A stretch of 64,000 nucleotides of DNA from Diphasiastrum complanatum (Eukaryota > Streptophyta > Lycopodiopsida > Lycopodiales > Lycopodiaceae). The stretch spans positions 69,103,039 through 69,167,038 of the forward strand of contig CM055095.1 of assembly GCA_029204225.1 (NCBI GenBank), in the 5' to 3' direction. How positions within the stretch are numbered: position 1 is the first letter of the stretch; every line of letters starts with the position of its first letter. A program made the translations under genes and the position numbers. A model generated the notes under the pieces. The model was not told the DNA's origin. It saw only the letters and a program-made list of their open reading frames with translations, and ran no database searches. Below are positions 22,761 through 35,660 of the stretch, piece after piece.

Positions 22761-24426
22761 AGGCTCCCTTCTTATAGAGAATAAGAGACCCCTCCTATTG
22801 ATCTTGACATAGCCTCCAAAGTACTCTTGTGCCTTTAGTAGGTACTTCAAGCAACGAAGTATGGGTGGGGGCTAAATACTCTTGAGTGGTGCTTGCACCA
22901 TTACTTTTCTTTTTGGAAAAAAATGGCTTGGGTATCTCATGAGTGAGCCACCTTTCCTCCTACTATACTCAATATGTGTAAATATAGTAAGGTGTAGAGG
23001 TACATTGTTTGTCCCAACTTAAAGTGAGTGGTCCCTAGGTACTTTCATGTATATTCAAGGTCAACCTTACTATTTTGCGTAGGGGTTTTTTAAATCATAT
23101 TATGGCCTCCCATTTGCATTTCTTAGTTAGCACACCCATGCTCCTCGCTGCATTGTCGAGTTGAACTGCCGGGATACTGGCATGGTCGTGTAACTTTTCT
23201 GGCCTTCGAAATTTGCTCATAAAATCACTGACGTGCACTTACCATTCCCCTAACATTGTCTCATAATTTTTAGGTTTCTTTGTTGAACGAACAATTTTTT
23301 TTCATTGCTGGTCTTTCTCTCTAAACTATCTTTTGCGGCCCTCATGACTCAGGATTTCTTTGGCAGACCAGTTTTCCTGAAAACACAATAGGTAATTGTA
23401 AATTAGTAAAAAATATTTCAGCACATGAAAAATTTAGCTCGGTGATGCCGACTATTATGGTTCACATATTCGGGCCAATTCTAAGACTATATAAAATCTT
23501 ATTGGCCAATTCTAAGGCCACAAAATTTTCTCTAGCCACTTTTTGGACAGGCTGGGACCCATATCTATAGACAATTTTATGCCAAATTTATCATAAGTAA
23601 TCAAGTTTTACATGTCGATTTTTAAAATTGTGAAAATTGTTGTCTATAAAAGCCCGAGTTTTCCTGTAAACAATTCAGCTAACAAATACACAAGCTATCA
23701 TAAAATCATCTTATGACTTTGGTCTTTCATATAGCACATAAACAATTAAGATAAAAATTATATTACAATGACTCACAAATATGCTTTGAAAAGATCCGAG
23801 TGATGTGGCACTCTTCACACGTGTGAAGACCTGTTGGACTGTACCATGCTTGTGGATGTACTTGATCCATAAAAGGATCATCATTTTGCTAATGAGATCG
23901 GTGAGACTTTTGCATTCTACACTTTTGTGAGATTTCTAGTCAATAGAATTGTGATTTTATTGAATGATTGCTATTAAGAACCAAAGTACTTGTTGTTTCA
24001 AGTGCAGGCCGTACAGTGGATAGTACTCCACATGTGTGAGGCCACTCTCACTAGTTTATGAACTTTCGATCCATTGCTCTTGCTTAAATCTAAGTGTAGT
24101 GAATCTAGATCAAGATCTAAAGTGTAGAACTTGATAGATCCATTGATTAAGCGAGCAATAACTCTCTATGATTGTTAAGTACAATCATTAATTTCCTTTA
24201 AACAGCTTTACCAAAAAAAATTATGCTAATTTTGATTTGGTTATTTGCAATAAATAAATAATGTATTTTTTTGCTTGACTTCATTGAGTAGAAATATATA
24301 TTGGAGTGCACATTATCTAAATGTGAAGGCTTGGGGTATAAACTTTTGTAAGTTTTTTATGGCTATGCAAACAACCAAAATAAAAATGAATAAAATCAAA
24401 TTTAAAATGATAGAAATCACTGATTT
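22761..24426. other. No gene; possible LTR remnant near 23.8-24.1 kb
   Basis: No coding frames. At 23812-23829 lies an 18-bp perfect palindrome with core CACACGTGTG. About 200 bases on (near 24000-24045) comes GTGCAGGCCGTACAGTGG and CCACATGTGTGAGG. The LTRs of family E also pair this palindrome with nearby GTACGG and GTAC words, so this may be the remnant of another LTR. Confidence 0.35.
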
Positions 24427-24945
24427 GAGTAATTTTAAATAACAACTGAAGAAACACATATATGACAAAGTACTCTATCAAATGACTAATATATATAGGT
24501 TAGTTTCTTGATGAATATGAATGTAAAATGTGTCTTTGTGAAAGCACTATCTGATTGATCATGTTTGCACATTGTGAATTTTGTCCCTCTAATTCTCTTC
24601 ATTCTCATTTGAATAATAAACCTAAAAAAATATGTTATACTGAATATAAAACTTCTCATGCAATTATATGGAAATTGCATATACCATATACCATGAGTAA
24701 TTTTAAATAGCAACTGAAGAAACACATATATGACAAAGTACTCTATCAAATGACTAATATATATAGATTAATTTCTTGATGGATATGAATGTAAAATGTG
24801 TCTTTGTGAAAGCACTATCTGATCGATCATGTTTGCACATTGTGAATTTTGTCCCTCTAATTCTCTTCATTCTCATTTGAATAATAAGCCTTAAAGAATA
24901 TGTTATACTGAATGTAAAACTTCTCATGCAATTATATGTGAATTG
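24427..24945. repeat. 268-bp tandem duplication
   Basis: 24427-24694 and 24695 to about 24945 are direct copies differing at a few bases. Each starts GAGTAATTTTAAAT and ends near ATGCAATTATATG. The second copy runs into the inverted copia G segment. Non-coding. Confidence 0.92.
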
Positions 24946-24960
24946 TTGGGAGAGAGGGAG

Positions 24961-25749
24961 GAAGAATAAATTGACTAATCAAGCTCACAACATAACAAAT
25001 ATTAGGACAAGTAGTTGTAAGATAAATCAAACTCCCGACTAGTTGACGAAATAATGTCGCGTCAACTTGACCACTATCGTTAACATGAGACAACTTCTTA
25101 CCAGCTTCGCAAGGAGTGATGGAAGGTTTGCACTCTGTCATACGAAACCTCTCTAATATCTCACGTTCGTACTTGCTTTGACATAGCCTGATATCATTGC
25201 CATTCTACCATACTTTGACTCCCAAGCAATAGTGCAAAAGATCTAAATCTGTCATCTCAAATTGCTTGCACAAGTTGGCTTTGATAGAATGAATGAGATT
25301 CTCATCATTGCCCGTGATAATAATATCATCAACATAAAGTACAATCAAGGCAATGCTATCTTCGTTTATAAGAACATAAAGATTTGGTTATGAATTTGTC
25401 CTTACAAACACATGAGAAAGAAAGTAATGGTCAATACGTCCATACCATGCGCGTGGCGCTTGCTTGAGGCCATAGAGTGCTCCATTTAGAAATGCGGATT
25501 TCAGTTTTGCAGTTTTAGCTTTATGATCTATTAACTTTTAGTAGAATTAAAACAATGTTTGACATTGTACTCATGCTATGGACAAGATTAGAGTCACTTA
25601 ACTCGGCAATGACTACTTGTTGCGACATGGATAATAGTTGAGAATATTTGTAAACACTTGTAGTTATCACAAAAAATCTCTTTTAGACACGGTTGTTGTT
25701 GTTCTTGTGGATGGATGTAGGTGAGCTTATTCTCCTCAACTCGGAGCTT
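24961..25749 (-). pseudogene. Copia G RT fragment, left inverted copy
   Basis: On the minus strand it encodes an RT piece with LKQAPRAWYGRID, LYVDDIII, FEMTDLDLLHYCLG and TECKPSITPCEAGKK. Its reverse complement matches 42422-43300 nearly throughout, including a non-copia spacer at 25510-25745. Relative to that copy it has lost about 95 bases between the words AAATGG and GCACTCTATGG (near 25485). Stops occur at the same places in both (after RTNS and after VW). RT cannot be functional. Confidence 0.9.
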
Positions 25750-26191
25750 CAAGAGGATCCATCTTCAAGAAGAGGTATTTTTGTTGGATATAGTGAGGTG
25801 AGTAAAGCCTACAAGGTTTACATTCCTTCTACTAACAAAGTGATTGTTGGTAGAGATGTCATTTTTTATGAGGGAAACATTCCAAAGGTGTCTTCAAGCA
25901 TGATTGATGGTAAAGTAGATGGATCTAACATTCTTGATGTTGATGAGAAGGATTCTACTTTGAAGTGATGATGGACCTTCATCAAGTCAAAAGCCAAGGA
26001 GAACATCAAGAGAAAGACAAGTACCTTCAAGGCTCACATATGATCAAAAGGGTAAGCAAGTAGTTTCTGGAAATTATGTTGCTTTCCTAACCTCTTTGGA
26101 TGAGCCTACAAGTGTAGATTAAGCAAGGAAAGAAGAGGAGTGAATCCAAGCAATGGATCTTGAGTATCGATCTCTTATGAAGAGTGGAACA
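25750..26191 (+). pseudogene. Copia B integrase C-terminus and RT start
   Basis: Begins inside the integrase-linker: EDPSSRRGIFVGYSEVSKAY, VIVGRDVIFYEG, then a stop at 25966. In another frame come SQKPRRTSRERQVPSRLTYD and KGKQV, the usual basic linker, and the RT start (AMDLEYRSLMKSGT) ends abruptly near 26191. Copia RT normally continues with W-x-L-V. Instead unrelated sequence follows. In-frame stops are present near 26118 and 26140. Confidence 0.85.
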
Positions 26192-27261
26192 TCTTTTGGA
26201 GGATCTTCTTGTGTACATGGAGCTATGCAAGTGGATGGATGTTATCTTGCTGTAAAATCAAGTAATGGATCTGGAAAACAAATTTTGTTCAATGACTTTG
26301 ATGGTCAAGTTGAAGATCAAGAGGTTAATCTCAAAGCGCTTCAACTAGTCAAAAGGGAAGTTGGCAATTTGGAGCTAGTCAAGAGCATCAAAGGAGAGGT
26401 AATTGGAAAAGGTGTTATGGATCTATTTTTGCAGCATATTGAAGAATCAAGTAAGGTCAAAGGAGCAGCAAGGAAGTGTTGTTCAAGTTTACTTTACTTG
26501 TTCTATCTCATGTTTGAGCACTTTCATGTGGATGTGTGCAAATTGTCAAGATATGATAAAACTAGCTACATTGGTGAGCATTGTTTTGATGTTGGATTTG
26601 TACTAGCATTCTTGGCTGATTTTGCTGATGGAAATGAAGCTATTTGAGGTTCATTATGTCACTCATCCATGGCTAAGTTCTCAAGTGTTGAGCTACTTGG
26701 TGCCAATACTTGGAGATTGTCAATTTTTGGTGAATTCATGGTCATTTTCTTGTGTCAAGTAGATCTTGAAGATGGACTAGTGCAAACTACTTGGTTTATG
26801 GAGTCATGTGGTGCTAGATTTGCATCATTTATGTACTCACCTACTCATGGATTTCCAAGGTTTGATGGTTTCTTGTGGCAAGATGAATATGGAGGCTCAT
26901 TCATGGAGTATCATGGTGGATACAAGGCAACAAAGGACAAAGAAGGAGGAGACATGCAAGCAAAAGTTGATCACTCACATTTATTGTTTGTTTGCTGTAT
27001 TTTTCCAGAGAGTTCAGAGTTGGAAGCATGGTGGAATCATTTCATTTACATTCTATTCGATTCTTCATGTTCTAGTCACATTTTTACATGTAAAATTGAT
27101 GTAAGAAATAGTGAAGCATCCCAAGTGGACACTATTCTCTATATCAATTATGGTTGTTTCTATTTTAAGAATTACATGATCATTGAAAGGAGATCTATTC
27201 TTAGGGCAAAGATCATTCTTATGATGGATCAAAGTTCTATTGGCAAAAACTATGCTAGGAG
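26192..27261 (+). other. Unrelated insert replacing copia B reverse transcriptase
   Basis: About 1.07 kb separates the RT start of B from its RNase H, where about 800-900 bases of RT are expected. It has none of the RT motifs (no YVDD, no LVAKGYAQ, no LYGLKQ). Two plus frames are open: one continuing from the RT start to 26645 (ending ADGNEAI) and one at 26669-27274 (201 codons, FMESCGARFASFMYSP, rich in Phe, Ser, Cys and Trp). I recognise neither. Composition is similar to the surrounding copia. It may be a captured host fragment, another transposon or scrambled element sequence. Confidence 0.55.
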
Positions 27262-27829
27262 CATTGGAAGCTAGGAAGGCGAGTTTTGAGGTACATCATT
27301 GGAACTCAAGATTTTGGCATATTGTATGAGGGATCATCACCTAATCTTTTTGGATTTTCAGATTCAGACTATGCTGGAGATGTAATGGATAGGAAATCCA
27401 TTAGTTCTTATTGTATTTTCATAGGTGATGGAGCTATATCATGGATGTCAAAGAAACAAGCCACTATCTCATTGTCATCTAGTGAGGCCGAGTACAAAGC
27501 TCTTACACATTGCACAAAGGAGATGGTATGGATCAAGAGGATGATCAAGGATCTTCACTTGCTGGATTTTTCAGAGAGCCCAATCATCTTTTGTGACAGT
27601 CAATCAGCCCAAAGAATGGCATCCAATCCTATCTTTCATGCTAGGAGCAAGCATATTGAGATACAATATCATTTTGTGAGGGAGCGAGTCATTGCGAAGG
27701 AGGTGGAGCTTCAACATGTCTTCAAGGGAATGTGTAGCTGATATCTTCACCAAAGCATTGGGAAAAGACTTGTTCATGAAGCATAGGACTTCACTTGGAG
27801 TATTATCAAAGTCTATGCTTAAACTAGTT
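27262..27829 (+). pseudogene. Copia B RNase H
   Basis: Starts in HWKLGRRVLRYI, then SDSDYAGDVMDRK, SWMSKKQATISLSSSEAEYK, WIKRMIKDLHL, CDSQSAQRMASN and ARSKHIEIQYHFVRERV. One frameshift near 27720 leads into CVADIFTKALGKDLF and LSKSMLKL. The catalytic acidic residues are all visible. It lies directly before a polypurine tract and LTR, so the element's 3' end is intact. Confidence 0.93.
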
Positions 27830-27839
27830 AAAGAGGGAG
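27830..27839 (+). promoter_or_regulatory. Polypurine tract of copia B
   Basis: AAAGAGGGAG abuts the TGTGAAAG start of the LTR. Confidence 0.75.
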
Positions 27840-28490
27840 TGTGAAAGATTCAACTAGTTTCATCACATTTTGCAATATTTCCATATTTGGCATATTGAGG
27901 CCAAAACTTGTTTTAGACTTAGAGGTTGACTTTTCAAAGTTCATTAGTCTAAATTTCATTTGAATAAACACTTTTTTGAAAGTGTGGGAAAGATAGAATG
28001 CGAGTTTGAGTAGATTCAATTTGAATAAGTTGGGTACATTGAATCTAGACCCAAAATTGGTAGGGTTAGCATTTTGGTGGGAAAGCCAAGTGGCCAAATA
28101 GGGTTTGGACCTGCTATAAAAGGATGATACTTGTGGAGAGAGTCATCTTATCTCTTCTCTATCTCATTTCATGCTTATACATGGTTCTCTTGGGTTCTAC
28201 TATCCATTGGTGCACTATTTTGGTGATTGCTTGCAATTCTATGTGTAGAATGATCTATATTTGTTATTTTTGGATCCACACGTGTGAAATATAGTAGCTT
28301 GCTGGTTTTGTACGGACATCAACAGTACATAATCATTTCATTCAATTTTGATCAAGTTCTATTAGTGTTTGCATCTCAAATTGTGTGTAGATGCTGATTT
28401 TTCTACATTGGTGAAATTGGTAGTGTATTTCTCTTTCTAACCAAAGATCATTCAAGTAGATTGGATCTTAAGGATCTGAAATCTTTCACA
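27840..28490 (+). repeat. 3' LTR of copia B
   Basis: Has perfect 10-bp ends TGTGAAAGAT / ATCTTTCACA. A TATA box CTATAAAAGG lies at 28114-28123 and the CACACGTGTG palindrome at 28277-28286. A solo LTR of the same family is inverted at 1672-2321. The right end abuts copia C sequence, so B inserted into C. No 5' LTR of B is present. Confidence 0.93.
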
Positions 28491-30812
28491 CCCAGCTTGC
28501 ATCGTTGTAGGATTTGATCTGGAATCTTTCATGCTGAGAGAAACACAACCCATAATCCTTCGTCTATTGAAGCTATTTTTGAATTTTTTTGGCTATCTTC
28601 TAGTGCATAGGGCCTAGATTGATATTAAACCGGCTCATTTTAAAAATTGCATAAGCAAGTCAGGGCTTGTATTGTCTGCCAACTACATGAGTGATCCAAT
28701 CAGCCTCCTATAGGGCACGTTCAGCATGGCTTCCTGCTCTTCTACATTCTGTGGATAGTCCTGCTTGGTCAGGATTGTTCTAGCCACCATCGACGTATTA
28801 GCTCCCTTGCAATATGTCATCTGAAAATCGTCAATGATTTTCTAGATGTATCTTGACTAGTGAATATACAGTTTTCCTTCGTCAAGATCTCTATGAATCT
28901 GCAAATTTAGGTAGCATCTTGCCTCCCCTACGTCTGATATTTCAAAATATTGTGAAACATCATGCTTTATCTGAGCAATCAGGTCATCTGTTCTGGACAA
29001 AATCAAGGTGTCATCAACATAGACAACAATGATTATGATTTTTCCATCTGTGACCTTTGTATAGACATTGTATTCGGCCATAAATGGTTGAAATCCTAAG
29101 GATATGAGGGTGTGAACCTTCTTCTTATACCACTGCTTGCAGACTGCTTCAGTCTATATATGCTTCTTTGCATTCGACAGACGTAGTTGGCAAAGTGTGA
29201 GCAAATGAATCCTGGTGGTTCGTCCATATAGACCTCCTCATTCAACTCGCCATGTAGGAAGGCGGCCTTTTCATCCATTATGTGAATATTGAGATTGTAT
29301 GTTGTTGCATATGCAAATAGTAGGCGCAAGGACGAATGCTTTACGATTGGAGAAAAGGTCTCAGTATAGTCAATACCATACTTCTGAGAGAAACCTTTTG
29401 CTACCAATCTGGCCTTGTACTTTGATACATTGCCATTAGGTCCATACTTGTATTTGAAAATCCATTTGCACTTTACAGTTTTCCTGTCTGCTGGTAATGG
29501 CTCCAGATCCCAGACATTGTTCTGTTCCATGAAATTTATCTCATCTTCCATCGCTTTAATACACTTGTCCTTATCTGGACAATTGATAGCTTTCTCATAT
29601 GTTTGAGATTTTCTGCCAAATCCACAAACTCCTCTGATATAGAGGCTGAGCTGTTAGGCACAAATCCAATAGGTGCTCTTCTTTCTCTCGTGGATCTTCT
29701 TGGAGTGTCTGCAGTCAATGGCCTTGCCTTTGTCAAGTTTGTTGCCTTTGCTAACTGTTGAACTGTGGTGAGTAGCAGGTGTCCCGGGTACAGATAGCAC
29801 GTCTTGCTGCTCATCGTCTAAACAATCTCTCTGTTCATCTAGAATTTTGGCATCTTCCTCTGGATGCTTAGGGTCCACTCCCTCCGTAGATGTTGGTAGG
29901 TCATAGTAGCCTCTAGTCAGGATTTCGTAGCCGACTGGATCTCCGTCAACCATTGTCTTGGACTCATCAAATCTAACATCTCTGGCATTCTTGATCTGGC
30001 ATGTAGATCCTGTAGTATGATGAATGAACATCATATCCTACGAGGAATCTCTGCTCCACCTTTTTGTCCAGTTTCTTTCTTTTCTGATCTAGAATGTAGG
30101 CATATGCAAAGCATAAAAAAATGCGCACATGTGTTAGACTTGGTTTGTTGCCCCACCAAACCTCATGTGGCATGGTATGTGCGACACTGGATCTACATGT
30201 CCTATTCTGCAAGTAGTTGGTTGTAGTTACAGCTTTAGCCCATAAAAATTTTGATGCCTTTGAATAGGCCATCATTGATCTCGCAGCTTCCATGAGAGTC
30301 CGATTTCTCCTCTCTGCCACACCATTGTGTTGTGGTGTGTAGACTATAGTCTTCAAGTGAAGTATGCCTTTGCTGGTACAATATTCTGCAAAGCGTTTGG
30401 AGATGTATTCTCCTGCTTTGTACGTTCTCAGTTGCTTCACCTTCTTGTCAGTCCATTTCTCAACCCAATTCATGAACTCTGTGAATTTGTCCAGGGCCTC
30501 TGACTTGTTTTGGATAAAGTACACGGCTGCAAATTTGCTGAAGTCGTCAATGAAAGTGATGTACTACTTTGAACCTCCCAAGGAAACCACATCAAATGGT
30601 CCACAGATGTCAGAGTGTACCAGTTCTAAAAGTTCTTTCGTTCTGAAAGAGTAATTGATGAATGGTATATGTGACATCTTGCCTTTGTTACAGGCATCAC
30701 ACGACTTCAAGCATGCTGCATCCTTGATATTGACACCAATGAATGCTCTACTCCGGCTAGCATTGTATAGAGCAAATGTATTCATGTTATACAGTCTCCT
30801 GTTGAGAACTTT
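28491..30812 (-). pseudogene. Copia C pol, minus copy (GAG-pre-integrase to RT)
   Basis: Read right to left. GAG-pre-integrase is at 30564-30812 (CDACNKGKMSHIPF, HSDICGPFDV). The integrase core is at 29973-30524 (TPQHNGVAERRNRTLMEAAR, with the Asp of the expected SDNG motif replaced: LRTYKAGEY). A linker is at 29536-30034 (TPRRSTRERR). RT is at 28857-29551 (CKWIFKYK, ARLVAKGFSQKYGIDY, VVYVDDTLIL). The thumb and tail run to 28491, where the LTR of B interrupts. Frame changes occur between each block. RNase H is not here; an inverted copy of the 28491-28858 tail plus RNase H lies at 36451-37280. Confidence 0.92.
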
Positions 30813-30820
30813 TTCACACG

Positions 30821-31303
30821 TGTGAACCAGCTGCAAGTACAAGGATCAAGGAAATGAATGTTTGCACACTAAACTAGCTTCTATTCCAAAAACAAAGAGA
30901 TGGAAAACATTGACAAGCTAGTTAGCAAGAAGGCAAAAGCATTCATCACAATCTAACTATCATTACAACTCCAATGGATCAAATGGAAGCTTTACTTGAA
31001 GAAGTGTAATCTTGAGGTACAAAGCCACCTTCTAGAACTCGTGGAGAGAGAAAGCAACCTAGATGCCTCATTGTCTCTACCTCTATACGATATGACAAAA
31101 AGAGAAATGGATAAGACTTGAGAATCTCTATTTTTGAGAATCCTTGACCTACAAGAGTAGCCTCACATGCTTCTTGATAGGTTCTAGACCTACACATCAC
31201 TATGGAGACTAAAAATCTACCTTGACTCAACTTGGAAAGTTACTAGACTAGTCTACCTCAAGTTTGGACAAACCCATTATTTTAATTTTACAATATTTTC
31301 ACA
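30821..31303 (-). repeat. 3' LTR of copia D
   Basis: The ends are TGTGAACCAG and TATTTTCACA on the plus strand (TGTGAA/TTCACA inverted). The right end abuts a polypurine tract (reverse complement CTCCTTTAAATG, 31304-31315). The left end falls in the middle of the palindrome TTCACACGTGTGAA at 30813-30826, so half the palindrome may come from the copia C flank. Confidence 0.7.
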
Positions 31304-31325
31304 CTCCTTTAAATGAAAATATTAT

Positions 31326-34300
31326 TTACAATACTAAGGACTTGGAGATCAAGCCAAGGTTTGATCTATGTTTTTCAAAGTGCTTCTTAGCTAGAGGCTT
31401 GGTGAGCAAATCTGTATAACAATTTGAAGTTGATACATGCTCAAGGAGAATCTCACCATCCATAACTTTTTCTCTTACATAGTGGTGTGCTACCTCTATG
31501 TGTTTACTTCTTGCATGGAAGATTGGATTACTTGCAAGATATTGGGCCGAGATACTATCACATTTGATGCAAGGTATTTCCTCCTCTTGAATGATCCCGA
31601 GCTCCACTAGTAGTCTTTTGATCCAAATGACTTCATTTGTTGTGATAGTCAAAGCCTTGTACTTGGCTTCACATGAAGATAAAGAGATAGTGTCTTGCTT
31701 CTTAGATTTCCAAGAGACAAGATTACCTCCCAAAAATAGTGTAAGCACTTGTGGACTTTCTATCCACCTTATCACCTGCAAAATCCGAATCTGAAAAGGC
31801 AATAAGACTTAGCTCATGTCTCTTAAAACAAAGTCCATAGTCTTGAGTGGATGCAACATATCTTAAGATCCTCTTTCTCTTTTTCCAATCATGGATCTTT
31901 GGATTTTGCATGCTTTAACTAAGCTTGTGCACACTAAAACTAAGATCGGCCCTAGTGATAGTGAGCCATATTAAAGAGCCTATTAGACTTCTAAAAAGTG
32001 TGATGTCCTCAAAGGATGCTTCATCACAAGTTTTAGTGTCTTTAACATTAGACTCCATAGGAGTATCTATGCTTTTACAATCTTGAATTTTAAACTTCCT
32101 AAGCATAGATCTTACATAACTTTCTTGAGAAATGAAAGCTAAGTCTTTACAGATCTTAATCTCTAATCCAAGTACATCATGTAAAAATCCAAGATCTTGC
32201 ATTTTGACTCTTCCTTTCCTAAGGAGATCTTGGTATCAACAAGTAAATCCATGTTGCTTCCACATAATAGAATGTCATCAACATAAATAGGCAGCATGAT
32301 TATATCATTACCAGCATATTTAAGATATAATGATGGATCATATGAACTAATCTTGAAACCAATAGAAAGAAGATAAGTGTTCAACCTCTCATACCAAGCC
32401 CTTGGAGCTTGTTTCAAGCCATAAAGACTTTTCAAAAGTAAGCATACTTTTGATCCTTTGCCATTCACAACAAAACCTGGAGGTTGATGCATATATATTT
32501 CTTCTTCTAAGTAACCATTCAAGAAAGCATTGGAAACATCAATTTGAAGCATTTTTCAATCATAAAAACAACAAATAGTGATGAGAATTCTAATGGTTAC
32601 CATCTTTGCCACGGGAGCAAAGGTTTCTTCATAATCTATGCCTTTGATTTGGGCATAGCCTTTAGCACAAAGCCTTGCTTTGAACTTATTGATTGATCCA
32701 TCATTGTTGAGCTTGATTCTATAGACCCACTTGCATCCAATGACATGCTTGTCATTAGGTGGATCTACAAGTTGCCAAGTCTCATTTTGCATCAAAGCTT
32801 CATACTCGGCCTCCATAGCTTTGATCCAATCCTTTGAATGAAGAGCTTCCTCTACACTTGTTGGTTCTTCAATGGAAGTGTGAAAAGCATGTAGAGAACT
32901 TGAATCCTCCACTTGTTTGCCTTTTTCCAAGTAGGTGAGTCTTCTAGGCTCGGATCTCTCTCGGGTTGATCTTCTTGGAGTCATTGGTAGACTCAGCTTC
33001 TCTTGTGATCTTGGCCCCAACAAGTCTTCATCTTGATCAATACTTGATGAAGAGACTCCTCCTTGATGAATAAGCTCTTGAGATTCCTGCACATTGTCGT
33101 TCATGTACATTCGATCTTCATGGAAGATCACATCTCTACTTATCATAGTTTGATTAGTAGATGGAACAAAAATCCTATAGGCTTTACTTGAATAGCCTAT
33201 CATAATGCCTTTAAAAGCATTAGCATCTTCTTTTTTTCTTGTTTCAAGAGGTACATGTATAAAGCATACACATCCAAATGTTCTAAGATGATTGACCTCG
33301 GGTTTCCTTCCATACAACTTTTCTTAAGGTAAAATATCTTCTATAGCATGATTTGGCAAAAAATTGCAAAGGTAGTTAGCACATCCTATTGCATCTCCCC
33401 AAAAATCTTTAGAAAGAGAGGCTTTTAGTCTAAGTGCCTTTGCACATTCACATAGAGTTCTATTTTTTCTTTCGGCTACTCCATTAGATTGAGGAGAGTA
33501 GGAGCAAGTGAAATCTCTTCTAATGCCAAAATCATTACAAAATTTTATGAACTTTGTGGAGATGTATTCACATCCATTATCACTTCTCAAAGCTTTAATT
33601 TTACAAGATAGTTGATTCTCAACGAAAGCTTTGAACTTCACAAAAGTTTCAAATGCTAATGCTTTGAAGATAAGAGGTAAACCCAACAAAAATGTGAGTA
33701 ATCATCAATAAATGTTAAAAAACATGTAGCTCCACCCTTGCTCTTGGTGGATGAGAAATGGATATCACTATGGATGAGTTCCAAAGGTGCTTTGGACTTG
33801 ATGGCTGATCTTTGATGTGGCCTTGCATGTGATTTGGCCAATGCACATGCATCACAAGGACTTGGCTCCTTGATCATGGATTTAGGCAAACCATGAGCTA
33901 GCTCCAACTTGCACATAGATTGCATGGCCTTGGAGTTGGGATGGCCCAACCTCCTATGCCATAGATCTTCACTTGAGAGCTTTCCTTGTAGCACAATATC
34001 CGAGCAAAGATTAGCATTTTCATTTCCATCAAGCTTAAATAACCTTCCAAAAGGAGAACATGATGCTATTATATCATCATCTTTTGTGATCAAGCAAGTA
34101 CCATCTTCAAAATCTACTTGTAGATCATCATCATTGAGTTGGCCTACACTTATTAGATTTTTAGTCAAACTAGGAACATAGAGCACATCATTGAGATCAA
34201 GCTTATCTAGAGATATGCTTCCTATGTCTTCTATCATGCATTCCTCATCATTTGCTGTATAGATACAACTTCTAGATCCTTTGTATGGTACAAGATTACA

Positions 34301-35278
34301 AAAAGAGTTTTTATCACTACTCATGTGGGATGAGGCACCACTATCTAGACACCATACATTAGAATGCTTGAAAGAGGAAGATGAAAAGTTATACATCATA
34401 AGTGAATCTTCTTTGTCACAAGGAGATTCATCTTCACAAGTGATGTTGGCTTGCTTTTTCCTTTTGTAGCATTGAGAGGCAAAATGCCCCTTTTTGCCAC
34501 ATGAGAAACAAGTAACCTTGTACTTGTTCTTCTTCACATTGGATGAGCTTGGTTCCCCCTCGGATGTCTTCTCCATTTCTCTTATGTTGTCCTTGGAGCT
34601 CTTGCCATTCTTCTTGTATTTTCTCTTCTCCTTGGATTTGGTGAAGAGTGCTTGATCACTTCCTCCATCTTTGAGAGATAATCTCTCAAATCTTGCAATT
34701 TGAGTTTGATGCCTATTCTCCTCGGCTATCAAGACTCCTTGAAAGGCTCCTAAAGAGGGTAAGTCCTCTTTAATTGCATAAGATTGGACAATGGTATCAA
34801 AATCTTCACTTAGTCCATTCAAGATAACTTGAACTATTTCCTTGGATTTGATAGAATCATATATGCAACAAAGATCTTTATGGAGATCCTTAACTCTAGA
34901 AACATAGGATGAAGCACTTTCATCCTTTCTTTGAAAACTTTGAAAGATCATATTTCTTAGAGTAAGGATTCTAGAAGTGTTTTTAGACTCGTAAATAGAT
35001 TGAAGAGTACTCCATGCTTCTTGAGCATTGACATAAGAACTAATCTCTCTTAGGATTTCATTGGATACATTTAGCTTTAAAACATGAAGAGCAACTCGTG
35101 CTCTTTTCTTGAATTTGGGAATTTTTTGAGGATTATTTGGTTCCTCCTCATTCCCATTCACTATATCTATTAGATCTTGAAGTACAAGAATTGATTCTAT
35201 CCTCACGTTCCATGTACTATAATTTGTAGAGGTGAGTCTTTCACCTTGTTCTAATAGATAAGATCCCATTGAAGTCAT
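31326..35278 (-). pseudogene. Copia D gag-pol, nearly full length, several breaks
   Basis: Gag starts at ATG 35278 (NYSTWNVRIESILVLQDL), with zinc knuckle CFSCGKKGHFASQC near 34490 and protease DSGASSHMSS near 34330. GAG-pre-integrase LWHRRLGHPNSKAM lies near 33950 and the integrase start (HSDIHF, FIDDYSHFCWVY) runs to 33656. After a frameshift, SDNGCEYIS and PQSNGVAERKNRTL (33324-33689), then a stop. The integrase end, linker and RT start occupy 32556-33317; RT continues to 32163 (LYGLKQAPRAWYERL, IYVDDILL). RNase H lies at 31326-32202 in three frames. About five lesions separate these. The 5' LTR and primer-binding site are missing. Domain order is the normal Ty1/copia order. Confidence 0.95.
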
Positions 35279-35660
35279 ATCTAGAAATTGATTTTGGCCT
35301 TCTAAATGAATGTTTTCAGAGGTTCAAAACTAATCAAATGTAGACTATTGATTACTTGGAATCAAGTAACAAATGATTGAGAACTCAAAGAAGGCCAAAA
35401 GTTCCAATTTCTAGGTGCTAGACAAAATTTGCACTAAATTTTTCAAAGCAAAAGTGGATGAAGTAAATCTGAGTTCACATGTGTAAAATAGCTTAAGAAA
35501 ATCATATTTATCATTTAGAAAGTTTCATCCATTCATAGGATCATAGATCCAAACAATTCTTCTTGGATTGAAGAAAATTGAAAAATAGTCAAAATTTGCC
35601 ATTTTTGACTCCAACCGTATTAGGGCCTCTTTTCATCATAAGTGAGCCTTGAACATGTTT
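35279..35660. other. Leader-like spacer upstream of copia D gag
   Basis: No open frames. Expected to be the D leader at first; no primer-binding site or LTR follows. A near-palindrome variant TTCACATGTGTAA occurs near 35480. Confidence 0.35.

Noticed and set aside
24427-24945. CRISPR-like array
   Set aside because: Only two long, adjacent copies with no spacers; a tandem duplication.
26669-27274. 201-codon frame as an intact host gene
   Set aside because: It lies inside copia B between RT and RNase H, has no recognised domain and no start context; treated as an unexplained insert.
30979-31230. 83-codon minus frame as a gene
   Set aside because: It lies wholly within the LTR of copia D.
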